A stretch of DNA of 64,000 nucleotides, from positions 8,413,379-8,477,378 of the forward strand of contig NC_135551.1 of NCBI RefSeq assembly GCF_964340395.1, written 5' to 3'. Both the position numbers and the translations under genes were made by a program. Below, piece after piece: positions 1 through 20,915 of the stretch. Numbering within the stretch: position 1 is the stretch's first letter; each line of letters begins with the position of its first letter. The notes under the pieces are model-generated. The model saw only the letters and a list, made by a program, of their open reading frames with translations, was not told the DNA's origin and made no database searches. Source of the DNA: Glandiceps talaboti (taxonomy: Eukaryota; Hemichordata; Enteropneusta; Spengelidae).

Positions 1-1703
1 TTCAATTCTAGAATTTAAACAGATGTGGTGACCCACTATTTTTTTGTCATTGATAAATAGCTGGAATAATACATTGTACACATACAGCACAAAAAATAAT
101 CTATCACAGACTTTTATCCTATTTTGCAGTTTTCTTACATTTTTCTTTAAAAATCGTAAAGCAGCTGGGGATAAAATAACATAGTATTGTATGAAATAAT
201 GAAAAAAAAATTACAAACAAATATGTCTGGACATAATATGCATTGCACTAAAATATGTAAGTTCATTAAGTGCTCCAGGGATAATCTTTAACCATCAAAA
301 ATTATGATGAAGTTAATTGTTGTAAATCTACTTATTTTGACCTAAACCAATATGTGTAGATAGAAGAAACGGTCATTATCTTGAAAACAAAGGTGGTGAC
401 ATAGTATTTTTTTTTTGGATTTTTTTACATATTCAGATATCACTGCTTAGGTATGCAAAGTATAAGAAAAATCTATCTACTTTTGTGAATTTGACAGCTC
501 CCCCCTTAAAAGGTGCAATGTTATGACTCCAAGTCACATGCTTGGGATGTATCAAGAGACAAAGAGTTTGTTATATTTGAACGTATATTTATAGCTTGTT
601 TATGGTTTATTGTATGCACATAAATTTGATGTATGGAAATTTAAGTACAGCAGGGTGGTTCATGATTTCGTTCAGTTGTTGAAAATAATTGCCCCCCCCC
701 CCCCGATTTACCGCCCCCACCCGGCCCCTTACCAGTTGCCCAATTGCTACACAAACATCACATTATTCAATGTCAAATATTCAAAAAAATTGATAAAAAA
801 CTTGGCACGAGTAGCTTTTTACTTTCGACGGTTAGTTTATTTCTTGAACTTTTTATTGGATAATATTTCAATGTAGTTTGTATTGAAACAATGGCTGATG
901 TATTGAATTAAATTCTGAAAGATAATTTCATGAATATATGTACTGCATTGGTGGATAGCAGAGTCTTAAGTAGACGATCCGATGTAATATATCTTAAATA
1001 CAATGACTGGCATATTGATGAAAGTGTTGTATGCCTTTTTTTTCGTTGTCCATCGACATTTCTGGTGAGCAGTAGCTGTGACATTTTCAGGATGATCTCA
1101 TTTCGTCTTTGGAGGAATGGGTTGAAGCCCTGAATGATTTCTTTTCATTTCCCAAGGGGGTGGGTCAACGTTTCTATAACCAGCCGCCATGAAGGTGTGA
1201 TGTCGTTTTATAATTAACCGCACATCACAGAGGTTATGGGATTTAGACAAAGCAACATTTACGTTGAACGAATAAAATGAAACAGCCAATGCTTTGTCTA
1301 TGGGCGGACTCTTATTAAAAGATAATAATTGTTGCGATGTATGTAGCAGTGAATGGGTAGTCTATGGGGAAAAGGTGTATGATAAATGCTACGAGAATGG
1401 TCTGTTGTTACAAAATAGATACCATGCTCAGCTAGGTGTCGTATGAGCCTCCCTACATACCGTTCGATCGGCCAATATCAGGCTGCGGACGGTATCTAGT
1501 AGTTATATCCGGTTTTTATGCTGGTAATTTTTAGGTCGTGCCATATTGTAACAATGCTGTCGAAAACCGTTCGATTCGATTTGGAGGACATGGTATGTTA
1601 TCTCTAAAAAGTTTGTCATAGCAGTTTTAATTATGAAGATAGGGCATGTATAATTATAATTATTTGTGTACATATTCTGTATATTCTGTTACATTTGTTT
1701 CAG
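1..1703. other. 5' flanking or intronic DNA, no gene recognised
   Basis: AT-rich sequence with only short open frames and no recognisable protein. It contains a C homopolymer followed by C-rich sequence (about 690-727). The last bases, a pyrimidine-rich stretch ending in TTTCAG at 1698-1703, look like a splice acceptor directly in front of the membrane Roc-COR exon. An untranslated or very short upstream exon may therefore lie in this segment or outside the window. Confidence 0.5.
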
Positions 1704-1721
1704 GCATACAACACCCACAGG

Positions 1722-4562
1722 ATGGCCGGAGCCCACAACACATACAAGTATCGACGGCTGAGATTAATGACGCCGAACGATCTTTCTGAACATGAAATTG
1801 ATCGTTGCACAGAGTTATACAGACAAGCAAAGACGAGAGCAGTGGATACAATTGACAAAATCAACATCCAAATAGTTGGAGATGAAGGCAGTGGTAAGAC
1901 AGTGTTCTGGCAGAACATTACCAGAAAACAATCAAAAGAGAAAGAAAATGTTTTCACAAATGACATTCATCGTGGAACAGTAGATGAAGTGTTTCAACGT
2001 ATCGAACAAACCCCTACCTATGAAGAAAGAGTACAACGCTACATTGCAAAGAATCTTGCACGCGAACGAGAAGTTGAGGAAACGGAGCTATATGGCCTTG
2101 CAAACTGGGAAACCCCGTACTATATTAGTATATTTTGCTTATCTTCAATTTTTTGGGTATTATTTTTGAGCGACAGAATAATTTTAAATCCAAACATCGC
2201 TGCTTTGGTAACAATCCTCACCTTGGTGATTGGTAGCCCCATTTATGGTCCGATCACAACTTCAAAGATTGCTGGTGGTTATGCCATTTTCTTTGTGATA
2301 GTGGATGGAATTTTTATGGCACATGATTATTTTTGTTATGAGAATGATTATTTAGTGATACATTACTATATATTCCTCGTCCTTCTCGGAGTATTCAGTT
2401 TCTCCAATGGGGTTGTGACGGGTTCGAGATTTCGCCCTGGTGTAATGATTGCCTTTTGCAGTATGGTTGTTCCACACAGTGAATTCCAAAATACAGCGGA
2501 CAATATTATATCATGTACAAAGCTCTCACCACCGACGTTTGACCAAAAAGCTGCAGCGGTTGTTGGAGGTTTAAGTGGGGTTATTTCTTACTTGATGATT
2601 AACAAATTATTTTCTATTAAGCCATGGCCAAAAGCACTGGGCTCATGTTTGGTATGCCTTTTTTGTTCTATGATAGTTTGTGCCCATGGCACACCAAATG
2701 TCATAAGTGATGCCCGGTTATTTTTTACTTTTGGTTACATGCCAGGTTTTTTCATGATGATAGGGGTACCATACGGTGCTCAACTGAATATTCTTATCGA
2801 CATGGGTAATCCCATGTTGTTACCTTTCATGGTAATACTTGGTTTCATTTATGGTCATCTTATTGGTTTGAAATTACCCTTAGAAGTATCTATGTCTTCA
2901 ATTGTTGCGATCTTCTCATTCATTGCCATGACAACAGGAGAACTGTACCGACAAGTCTTTTACAGTAAATCTGTACCAATTGAAAAGATTGCAAATGATA
3001 TTGTACGACTGCAAAACCGTAGAGCCGTTCAAGTAACGATGGAATTCGTAGATTTCGCCATCGGTAATATTTATCGCGATGTCCACCGATTGTTGATGCC
3101 AGTGACGGCAATATTTATAGTTGTATTTGATCTAAGAAAGTTTCAAAGGGTAGCTGATAGAGACAAAGAACTATCTAGGCTTCTGTTTTGGCTTAGTTCC
3201 ATAGTAATGCACAGAACAGGTCCAAGCTCATCTATCTTCCTTGTTGGTACTCACAAAGATGATGTGAAAAAGACAGTCCGAAATGAAATTGCCTCATATC
3301 TTTGTGACAAGCTTCACATGAGTAATTCGATATATAGTGGTAAACTAGCAATAAATAAAAATAACCACGCTCCATTATTTGTTATTGACAATAAAACATG
3401 GACACAGAAATGTGCACGTGAAGACAGGGAAGTCTTGCTCACAACATTAAGAGAAGCAGCTACAAGTCTGAGCCAGGCAACCGAAATTCCAATTCGCTGG
3501 TATGGTTTCTTTGACAAATACTTGCGGAATGATAAAACTTCAAGTCTAAAGGATAGATGGATTGACTATTTCTCAAAATGTCATCTATTTACCTGGGTGA
3601 AGCCTTGCACCACTCAACTGAGACGGGTGCAACAGGAAGGGCCAGTTATCAATCTTGAAACGGTCAAAGAAGAAACAACAGACTTCAGTATATCAGAAGA
3701 AGATGTCAGGAGAATGTTAACTTATCACCATCGATGTGGAAGTATCATCTATAAAGCAGATAATCCAATGCTTTCAAATTTCGTAGTCCTAGATCCCAAG
3801 TTTATCATCAGTGCTTTAAGCTTGCTTCTGACTACCCCTTGCACCAGAGATATAACACCTGACATGGCAAGATGGTGGAAGCGGTTGGAAACATGTGGTA
3901 TATGCCATTACCATCTACTATTGGATGTGACGAGAAGCATCTATCCAGAATTTATCAGAGTTCTTACGGCTGTCCTTGAAGAATACAAGTTCATCTTTCC
4001 ATTGAAACCAGAGGAATATTTCTTCCCCTTAGTGCTTCCAAACTATCACGATAGTCCAGAAATATTAGGACCCCCAACCTATTTGTCCAAGGTGTATTAC
4101 ATCGATTTTGGATTCTTTGAACCAAGCATCATCCTCTACCAGTTAATATCAAAGTATATACCAGTTTGTCAATTTGTCAGAGTTTATCGAAATGTTGCAT
4201 ATTTCAGTGCCGATGGCAAGTTCTTTTTACGACTGGAACTTCTTGACTGCTTAGCTGAGCAACACATGATAAAGGTCATCGTGAGACCGACAAGTGGAAA
4301 TAATCCACTCCAAATCTTGCATGAGCTAAACATGTACTTGGAAGAAATTTGGAACAGGACGGTCGCACACCTCGCTGCAACCTACACCTTGGGGGTCCTT
4401 TGTCTCTACCCCTCCCCACATGATGGCTGTGCGAATCCAAACATGTGTCATATCTTGCCGCTCGCATCTCCAGAGTCAGGCATACAACTTCCTCCGAATG
4501 GCACGGTTGAAATTACAAAGCAATGTGGAGGGTGTGACCAGGTCATTCGATTCGTAGATTAG
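1722..4562 (+). CDS. Roc-COR GTPase-like protein with an inserted polytopic membrane domain
   Basis: A 946-residue protein on one uninterrupted exon. ATG 1722 is the first Met after the likely acceptor at 1702-1703 and has G at +4. In order: a short basic N-terminus; a P-loop GDEGSGKT at residues 53-60; about 70 charged residues; then roughly nine or ten hydrophobic segments between about residues 133 and 405. The rest of a Roc fold follows: a strand leading to VDFAIGN near residue 443 where G3 (DxxG) should be, the strand IFIVVFDL, and a clear G4 VGTHKDD near 508-514. A COR-like domain starts near residue 645 (HRCGSIIYK..., VVLDPKFI) and runs to the end with a FDFGF-like element (IDFGFFEP). 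No kinase, LRR or ankyrin part is visible. Known Roc-COR proteins are soluble or peripheral GTPase scaffolds, so a membrane region between G1 and G3 is odd. The G3 Gly is displaced, so nucleotide hydrolysis is uncertain. Reading frame intact, probably expressed. Confidence 0.75.
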   Translation: MAGAHNTYKYRRLRLMTPNDLSEHEIDRCTELYRQAKTRAVDTIDKINIQIVGDEGSGKTVFWQNITRKQSKEKENVFTNDIHRGTVDEVFQRIEQTPTYEERVQRYIAKNLAREREVEETELYGLANWETPYYISIFCLSSIFWVLFLSDRIILNPNIAALVTILTLVIGSPIYGPITTSKIAGGYAIFFVIVDGIFMAHDYFCYENDYLVIHYYIFLVLLGVFSFSNGVVTGSRFRPGVMIAFCSMVVPHSEFQNTADNIISCTKLSPPTFDQKAAAVVGGLSGVISYLMINKLFSIKPWPKALGSCLVCLFCSMIVCAHGTPNVISDARLFFTFGYMPGFFMMIGVPYGAQLNILIDMGNPMLLPFMVILGFIYGHLIGLKLPLEVSMSSIVAIFSFIAMTTGELYRQVFYSKSVPIEKIANDIVRLQNRRAVQVTMEFVDFAIGNIYRDVHRLLMPVTAIFIVVFDLRKFQRVADRDKELSRLLFWLSSIVMHRTGPSSSIFLVGTHKDDVKKTVRNEIASYLCDKLHMSNSIYSGKLAINKNNHAPLFVIDNKTWTQKCAREDREVLLTTLREAATSLSQATEIPIRWYGFFDKYLRNDKTSSLKDRWIDYFSKCHLFTWVKPCTTQLRRVQQEGPVINLETVKEETTDFSISEEDVRRMLTYHHRCGSIIYKADNPMLSNFVVLDPKFIISALSLLLTTPCTRDITPDMARWWKRLETCGICHYHLLLDVTRSIYPEFIRVLTAVLEEYKFIFPLKPEEYFFPLVLPNYHDSPEILGPPTYLSKVYYIDFGFFEPSIILYQLISKYIPVCQFVRVYRNVAYFSADGKFFLRLELLDCLAEQHMIKVIVRPTSGNNPLQILHELNMYLEEIWNRTVAHLAATYTLGVLCLYPSPHDGCANPNMCHILPLASPESGIQLPPNGTVEITKQCGGCDQVIRFVD

Positions 4563-6263
4563 TGATCCTAGACATTTGCATACCAGTTAATACGAATTAC
4601 ACATGCTGTGTAACGATGATGACCAACATATATTTTTTTCGAAAATGTTGTGGTTTGATAAAATCGGAGATATACATACGCATCATTTGTATTGACTATG
4701 TAATTGATAGAAACAATTAGAACACTTACATTGTGAAAAAATAAAATACGTTTGCATGTGCTGAAATTAACTCCCTGCAAAGAAATTACAAGTTGTTTCG
4801 ATTTACGAGTGGTATTTCTACTTGACAACGCAGAGCTTTATTGTTACCTTGCAACACTACAGGAATTTGCCTGGTTAGTACATCAACCGAATATCACAGT
4901 AACGTTTGATGATTTGTAATATAATTTCAATCTAACATATGAATCACGTTTTTACTGATTCTTCTTTGAACACATGAAGAATATTCAATATGATTTTCTA
5001 TGATGACCGTGTGCCTCGTTTGTACTGGTTAAATACTCCATATATATGGCAAATAAAAATTGGCTAGCATTGATACATTGATTGTGTGTAATTTTTCACC
5101 TGTCACGGGTAGTATATAGAGACGGTTGTTGAAACAATTAAATCAGATACTAAGACTGAATATCAGTTATTAGAAAACCAGTAAGTTAGATACCAGTTTT
5201 CTCTGATTCACCATGTGGGGCACAGCCGGAGGGAAGTCTTGTGCTAATAAGTGTCACTTTTCTTCTGAAAATAACATTCACTTTATTTTATTCGATGTCT
5301 TTCACGTGTCCTTTTCAATGTCACAAGGCACAGAAAGTGCCCACGGCTAAAATAAATTGCTAGATTCAACCTTATTTCAAAGAATGGCGAAATCAAAGAC
5401 AAATGTAGGTCAACATGTACTATATTGTAGTGTATGTGCATACTAGTTAAGTACTAATTGCAGGAATGCTCTTCGTGATAGTGTGTTGTAATATGTAACA
5501 ATGTTGCAGAAACTAAATGATTTTTGTTCTTTAAACATTAATAAATTATTGAAAATGTGTTATCATGTGTTAACATTGCTTCACACTAGGCTTAAGCCTA
5601 GCAATGATTTTTGTCATTATTCTCTCTCTATATATTAACATTGTATGGGACATGTTTAAGATTTCAAATCTCAAACTATTTTTGGAAGAAAGGCAATACA
5701 ATACTTCCCTTCGATTGATGACTCCAAATCGAGCCCTCTCACGGTGATTCAGAGAAAACTGGTGTCTGGCTTCCAGATTGTTAGTGGATGATGCCCGGTC
5801 TAAGGATCTGATTTAATTGTTTCAGTATTTTACTCCCGTCCCTACCCTACCTACAGTTGACATAATGTAAGACGTCAATCAGTCATTCACCAATGAGGAT
5901 ATATTAATGTTTGTTGACCTGTAAACACGAAACCTAATAATAGTGTCCATACTTTAATCAATAATCCTAGTTTATAGATTAATTAATCAATTCAACACTT
6001 ACTTTGTACAATATTGATGGTACTTTACTAACAAAACCACAGTACTGTACTTACAAATTAGAGATAACAATTTAGTCATTACTGGTTGTATATTTTGACC
6101 TGCTAATCATATGACCATTTTGATAATATAAAAATGATTGATATACCCTACTTCGCAGTTAGGTATTGATTCTAAAACTGGTCAACTACTGGTGCTTGGG
6201 GGCGCTAATCTTTCAATACAAATAGTATTTAAGAATATGCTAATAATCTCTCAAAAGGTGACA
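4563..6263. other. intergenic DNA between the Roc-COR and TSP1 genes
   Basis: No coding region recognised. The 3' end of the Roc-COR transcript must lie here; an AATAAA-type signal is seen near 4741 (AAATAAAA). The middle is occupied by the inverted-repeat element at about 5105-5870. The last part should hold the promoter and 5' UTR of the TSP1 gene; no TATA box or other motif is decisive. Confidence 0.5.
5105..5870. mobile_element. MITE-like element with long imperfect inverted ends
   Basis: The segment around 5133-5220 (GAAACAATTAAATCAGAT ... CCAGTTTTCTCTGATTCACC) reappears as its reverse complement around 5735-5828. The two arms of about 100 bp are imperfect and separated by about 500 bp without coding capacity. 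Weaker similarity continues outward on both sides. This is the layout of a non-autonomous DNA transposon. No target-site duplication was found, so the outer borders are approximate. Confidence 0.5.
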
Positions 6264-15036
<8,773 letters not shown>

Positions 15037-16758
15037 AAGAACAAATAGGAATGTTCATCTGTAAAGCTGTTTACTTTTATTTTGACAATGATTGACGGTA
15101 ACCATGTCACACACCACTAGTTTCAGAACTTTGTCAGGAGACGAGAGCCAATGGTATAGTGGATATCACCAGGTCATCACAACTATGGGAGACATGAAAG
15201 TAGCACAAAATGTAACTTGGTTGTACCGTGCCTAAGTGATGTTTCTCTATTCAAATGTTGTATTCGTTTTCATTTACCATAATCTGGGCAGCATATTACA
15301 GTATATTAATCACCAAAATTTGAATGATTTATGTGATAAAATATTGTCATAGCTAAATGTTCGTTTTACTTGATAACTTGATATTTTAGCACATAGCATA
15401 TCCTACAGTTCAACACATGGAATATAAGTTAGTGATAATATCTTAACATTACTTTAATATAATGTTTTGTGAAGTCGGTAATGTAATATTCCAGATTTAA
15501 AATAATTTGTTTATTCTAAAAACAAAAAACGTTTCTCGTCAGCATGCGCATCACGTAAATACTCCCGCATCGGTCTTGTTTGCTTTTGTTCAGTCCATGT
15601 CGTCGGCAGATCCGTTGGAAAAAAACGAAAATAATCCTCCTTACTTCAGTGAAGACAATTGCAGAGCCATTCATAGACAACTATCCTGACCTTACAATCG
15701 CAGGACTTGCGTTTCGTCACCGTATATTCTACTATCTCAGATAATGTACATTCCTAATAAATAATGTCTGCTAGTATTGCGAATTTCTTGTTATTGTGCC
15801 AAGCATAACCTTTGCTAATTTAGCAAAGACAAAAGTTTATTCCACGTCACCGTAAGACTAAGAGAGTGTTGTTCATGACGACATCATCGAAACCATTCTC
15901 CTTCCCATATTGCTGTAGGCGAGTTACTTTTGTTTTGAGAATTGATATGATTTCTGTAGTATTCCAAGCCATCCAGACATTTTATGAATCCAAGTGAAAG
16001 ATTACATGTTTATTGATATCTTTATGAAGTTTGGGAAGCTTTTATGTAGATTTTATTACTTTTGAGACATTGTACACATTCTTGATTGAACTTTCATAGT
16101 CGCATGTATTTAGTATTGCATCACTGATGTATTAATCTAGTTTTGATGATGCTTGTAACTTTGACCTCGACCTTTCGCCTTCCAATCATTTTGTAGAGGG
16201 TGATGAAGAAATTAAACCAGCAAAGTGTATATCGACGGTTTGAGTTGCTTGTTACTGTTCAGGGCATGTTAACGTTGCATTTGTGTGTCTGAGGAGAATG
16301 ACGGTATCGGAATCCACAGCGATGGCTTGTCACTGCTGGTGGAAAAACGCAAATTTTTTCAGACATTTGTTTGCTTGAGATTTATCTTGCACAAAGTACT
16401 GGGTAAACCATGTATAAAGCTGATGATCCGTGTAGTTAAGGGCATGAACTTGATAGTGTATATCTGGATATTTTGAAAAATAATGAGTGTGCTATGAAAG
16501 TACACACATGACAATTTACAAAATACGTGAGAGGCGATCACCCACACACGATAAACAGTAACTACACCTGGCATGGAACTAAGAGTATCGCCAGTGAAGC
16601 TAAACAAATCAGTAACGTGCCAAATTATGAGGTAAATAAAAGTTGGCACTCGGATGAATTCACATTTACTAGTCGAGGTAAACGTGTAATGGAAATGCGG
16701 CAGAATTAAGAGGTCGAATTGACACCATTTTAGTCACTATAATATGATACACACATGT

Positions 16759-16789
<31 letters not shown>

Positions 16790-16808
16790 CTCTCTCTCTC
16801 TCTCTCTC
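16759..16808 (+). repeat. (AC)n(TC)n compound microsatellite
   Basis: About 26 bases of AC repeats followed directly by about 22 bases of TC repeats. Confidence 0.95.
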
Positions 16809-16823
16809 ATTTGCATTTCACTC

Positions 16824-17085
16824 ACTCTAATTAACAAACAACGCCAACATTTGATGTTAGATTAGCAACTAAAACACAATTATAATATTTGTTATACCAG
16901 ATTAGATATCCCAAAGTGTTGCTATCCTTAAGACTCTACTTAAAACTCCAATGGTGACATGTACACTTATCAAACATCGGAGTGAAAAATTACTCTTTGA
17001 TCAATAGAAAAAAACTCAACTTGCTGCTAGTAGGTAGTTTTAGCAAAGCTTGAGACAGACGAAGAGATAAAGTTGGTCGAACAGC
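16824..17085 (+). repeat. diverged interspersed repeat, second copy at 45410-45690
   Basis: Matching blocks in the same order include ATTTGATGTTA, ATATCCCAAAG, AGACTCTACT, GGAGTGAAAAA, TGATCAATAGA and GTTGGTCGAA. Both copies are about 265-280 bp and in direct orientation. The copy at 45410 lies just 3' of a transposase-derived gene, so this could be the terminal region of that transposon family. Confidence 0.6.
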
Positions 17086-17974
17086 AATGTAGACGTAGGT
17101 CGTCCTACCCGAGGCAGTCTCGAGTCCTAGGCAGGATACGTTTGTGTGTACAGTACACGCAGGAAGGTTACTACGTAGATGTCGAGCGTTCCCTCTTGAA
17201 CTGTCAACAGTGGTCTTGACTTTCTTGTAATTTATCTTTAATATTGTCGCCGCTGAAATTAATAGTTAAACATGGTGTGCAGGCGACTACAAGTACGTGA
17301 TGTATATCAATCTGGTCGATCAGCCATATTTGGAAGGGTTTATTTATATATATTACCATATCATTATCATATGCAGGACGCGGTTTGATCAATGGAAAAC
17401 ATTCCATGGTGTATCCTCCAATTTTATTATAATACAGAGAAATTCCCCTTCACATGTAAATATTATTACCATAACAACAACATTTGGGGGTACCCCCTTT
17501 ATACCTCAATGAAATTCACGTTCCGTACTATCTTTCTTCCCTGTTACAAAAATTCTACAGATGCGTTCGATTAATTATTCATTCAATGGCTGGTAAGATA
17601 TTTTATCCATGGAGCACCACTAGTGTGACACATGAGTGACAGGTTCGACACTGACGAAAGTCGGCGGTGCTAGCGCGAACTCGATTGAAAACTCATCGAC
17701 GTTAATTATGTCTTCGTGCACGACAACAATAGGTACTCAGTTCGGCAAACATCAAGCAAGATCTTGCTGAAACCAACACCACCACTAGTGGGGCAGTCGT
17801 AACAACGTATCTCTTGTTCTCTACGCTAGAATTAGAAAAACAAATTGTTAGCGTAATTTGCTACTTTGGGAGCAAGGGATACTGTTTGTCGAAACTGCCT
17901 CCGGAAGTACCGGGCTGAGTACGAGCGTGAAACGTGTGTTTCCACTTGTCTCCACACTGTGTGAAAAAGGCTGA

Positions 17975-18095
17975 ATCCATCATGGATTCCTTTAGATTCT
18001 ATGCTGGATACTGTCAGAATCCAGCAGAATCATGTGGTATCCGTTATGGATTCTCTAGAGAATCCATCAAGTATCAGTGATGGATTCCCTTGGAT
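17975..18095. repeat. cluster of GGATTC/GAATCC palindromes
   Basis: The perfect 20-bp palindrome TGGATTCTCTAGAGAATCCA lies at 18047-18066. Near-palindromic AATCCATCATGGATT lies about 65 bp upstream and several further GGATTC/GAATCC words surround it. Function unknown. Confidence 0.6.
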
Positions 18096-19136
18096 ATGGA
18101 AATATTTATAGAGGGGTATTGATGTGTCTGTCATCTGACAGGAGGTTTTGTTGGCCATGGTGCTCTAAAAGGTAAGGCCGTCTACTGTAACCCTTTCATG
18201 ACTAAAGACGATTTTTCAATAATATGGTAACCCAATTTATACGAACATTTTCATAATTACAATACTATTACTCTATTAGGAAGTAGCATTTCTTTAATTC
18301 CAGTCTAAAATGAAGTTGATATATGCCAAAAACCTGCAAACAAACAAGAATTTTGTTCAAACAATTTTGGCGGGAAAGTTTTTAGTACTGAAAGGGATAA
18401 AAGGTGGAACTGTTTGAGCTAAAACTTGTGTAAATGTTTTGTATGGGACAGGGTATAGAATTAAGTATTTCGCCTGACCTGGTGACATGCAGCAATCAGC
18501 AAACTATCAAAAACATGTGCGCATACACATTGACTTGTAGTTGTAACACTCTATTTTTGAATTCAATGACTAAGAAACGTTTTCTAGTGCTACTTTGATA
18601 TGTAGTATTTGATACATAAAATTTGAATCCACAATAGGGAGCAGTGTGAGGAAAGGTACAACAGGGCCTCACTTTGATCCCCAAGAGATTTTTTGAAGTC
18701 CAGAAACTTGGGTCTATACGTCACTTCCTGGCTGGCGGTAGCAGACAGCGGAAGTGGTGTTGTTACTCGTACGTCACTTCCGCCTTAGTTCGACTGCCGT
18801 TTTCTCCCATACCGATAAGTGAAAGTGAATAAAACCACCACTTTTGATCATGTTTAACATTCATCTTTTTATTAAAAGTCAATCATTCTTAGGGTATCCT
18901 TCCCCTTTAATCTACACCTTGACATTCTAGATGAGGTCAAGTTTTGCCCTCCTGTGTGGCTTCATGTTTTTGTTTTCTTATTTCTTTGTATATAAGTGAT
19001 TTGTTTTATGTAACTGAACTGAGTGTACTTCATGATTAATGATTCTGGCTAGATTATGATTTATGTTTGTAATGTAGAAATGTATAATATAATATAATAT
19101 AATAATGTCATGTGTTTTATGTCTATTGTATGTTTC

Positions 19137-20547
19137 AGGTTGCAGTAAATGTTTGATCTCCTTCCCAAGGAGTGCGTTTGGTCAGAAAGGTGATTACAGT
19201 AAGTTTGAAATAGTGAGTAAGACAACGTTAAGGACAGATGAAGAGCACACGAACTATGCACTACGTGTTGAGCAGTCACCAACCTTTGCACAACAAAGGA
19301 AATTGGAAAGAGAGTATGGTGCTCGCTGGACTGAACTAAATGAACTTCTATACTTTTTGCCAGTGCGATTTCACGTTATTGGTCCAATGCACAACTTATT
19401 GCTCGGTACAGCAAAACATGTGATAAATATATGGAAAAAGAAGAAGATCTTAACAAATGAACACTAAATGGTACAGAAGAGAGTTGATTCTTTGCATTTA
19501 CCTGGCAATCTTGGTAGAATACCTCGTAAGATTTCGGCAGGGTTTTCTGGTTTTACTGCCGAGCAGTGGAAGAATTGGGTACTGTATTTTTCCAGATATG
19601 CACTGAAAGGAGTGATCAGTAATGATCATTATGCTTACTTGCTGGGGCCTATTTGTCAAAGCGTGTAGAATACTGTGTGCAAAGGTTATAACCTGCAGTG
19701 AAGCTCAACGGGCACATGAATATATTTATCAGTTTTGTGTGTTTTTTAGAAGATTATATGGACCTGAAACGTGTACTATAAATATGCACTTACATTTGCA
19801 TTTGAAAGAGTGTATTCTTGATTATGGTCCTGTGTACAGCTTTTGGTGTTTCTCTTTTGAAGGTATAATGGAATACTAGGTAATTATCACACCAATAACC
19901 AATCAGTAAGTGTACAACTAATGAGAAGATTTGTTCAAGGGCAGCAAGTCGATGATGTCATTTGGCCAGAAAGTTTCATGGAAATAAAAAAATTGTTATC
20001 AAATGAAGGAAAACAGAGAGGAACAGTTGGGGAAACTATCGTATCCATTGATGATATATGCTTTTACCACAAGGCAACATTGTCTTCAGACATAAGTCAA
20101 AGTAGATATTGTGAAAGTGATAACATAGTTGTATTGCCACCAGAGAGGAAACATTTCTTTGACTCTGATGGTATTTGTGCGCTACAAGACATGTATTCTT
20201 ATTTGTCTTTAAGTCCTATATCTAATGTTATACCTATTACTGAATATTTCAACAAGGTTTTATATATGGGCAACTTACTTGCAAAAGAAGACTCCCGAAA
20301 TAGGAGGTCTGCCTTTTTCCGTGCCAAGTGGGTTGGAAAAGAGAACAGAACAGGGTGTTGTCCAGTTGATTGTAGTAGTAGGTTACGACCAGGATTAATA
20401 TGTGACATATTCCGCAGTGAAATGATCGTTGTTAAAGATGAGAAGGCCAAGAAAGTTTCACACATTGTTGCAAGAGTTCTATGGTTAAAGGAACACCCTA
20501 TGCATATGTACTTTGGCAATGGTGTAGAGGTGTGGAGTACAGATTAG
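19137..20547 (+). pseudogene. CACTA/EnSpm (plavaka-like) transposase relic
   Basis: The order of blocks matches the large transposase found in many invertebrate CACTA-type elements: GCSKCLISFP near the start, then VRFHVIGPMHNLLLGTAKH, LHLPGNLGRIPRKI, GFTAEQWKNW, a CxWC-less WCFSFE plus YNGILGNYHTNN block, and a long C-terminal part with Cys pairs (GCCPVDCSS). An in-frame TAA at 19465-19467, a frame change near 19660 and another near 19865 break it, and the upstream catalytic part is missing. A TTTCAG just before 19137 could be an old splice acceptor. Not expected to make active transposase. Confidence 0.65.
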
Positions 20548-20753
20548 GAAAATGTAAATGGTGCAGAATTTATTCCAATTCAGAGAATACAGTCTCTGTG
20601 CCTGTATACAAGAGAAAGTTAAATTTCCATATTGTCAGGAAATAGGTGAAACTGTATCAGTCATTGTTCCAATACATAACTTGTATCTGCCAGCAGATGT
20701 GTTTGCTTGAGCTTGTCAGCAACACAAAAAATAGTATCTGTGTCAAACTTCAA

Positions 20754-20915
20754 AGGTGTACAATCACCAGTACTGGGTGTCGTGTACATAGTCAAGGGTC
20801 GTGTGTGGGGCAATATCATCAAAGCGCATGTATCTGTATCGTAGATGTACGTACTCACCAATACTAGTTGTCATGTACGTAGGCAAGGGTCGTGTGTCGG
20901 CCAATTGGTGAAAGT
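20754..20915 (+). repeat. imperfect tandem duplication of about 95 bp
   Basis: GTCAAGGGTCGTGTGTGGGG near 20790 recurs as GGCAAGGGTCGTGTGTCGGC near 20882, with matching sequence (CACCAGTACTGGGTGTCGTG / CACCAATACTAGTTGTCATG) before each. Confidence 0.7.

Larger units (their letters stand above)
15037..18990. other. gene-poor intergenic region
   Basis: No convincing coding region on either strand. It holds an AC/TC microsatellite (16759-16808), a diverged interspersed repeat (16824-17085) and a cluster of GGATTC/GAATCC palindromes (17975-18095). The rest is unannotated AT-rich DNA. Confidence 0.5.

Noticed and set aside
610-876. 88-residue frame with a Pro run
   Set aside because: The Pro run is the C homopolymer; no family or splice support.
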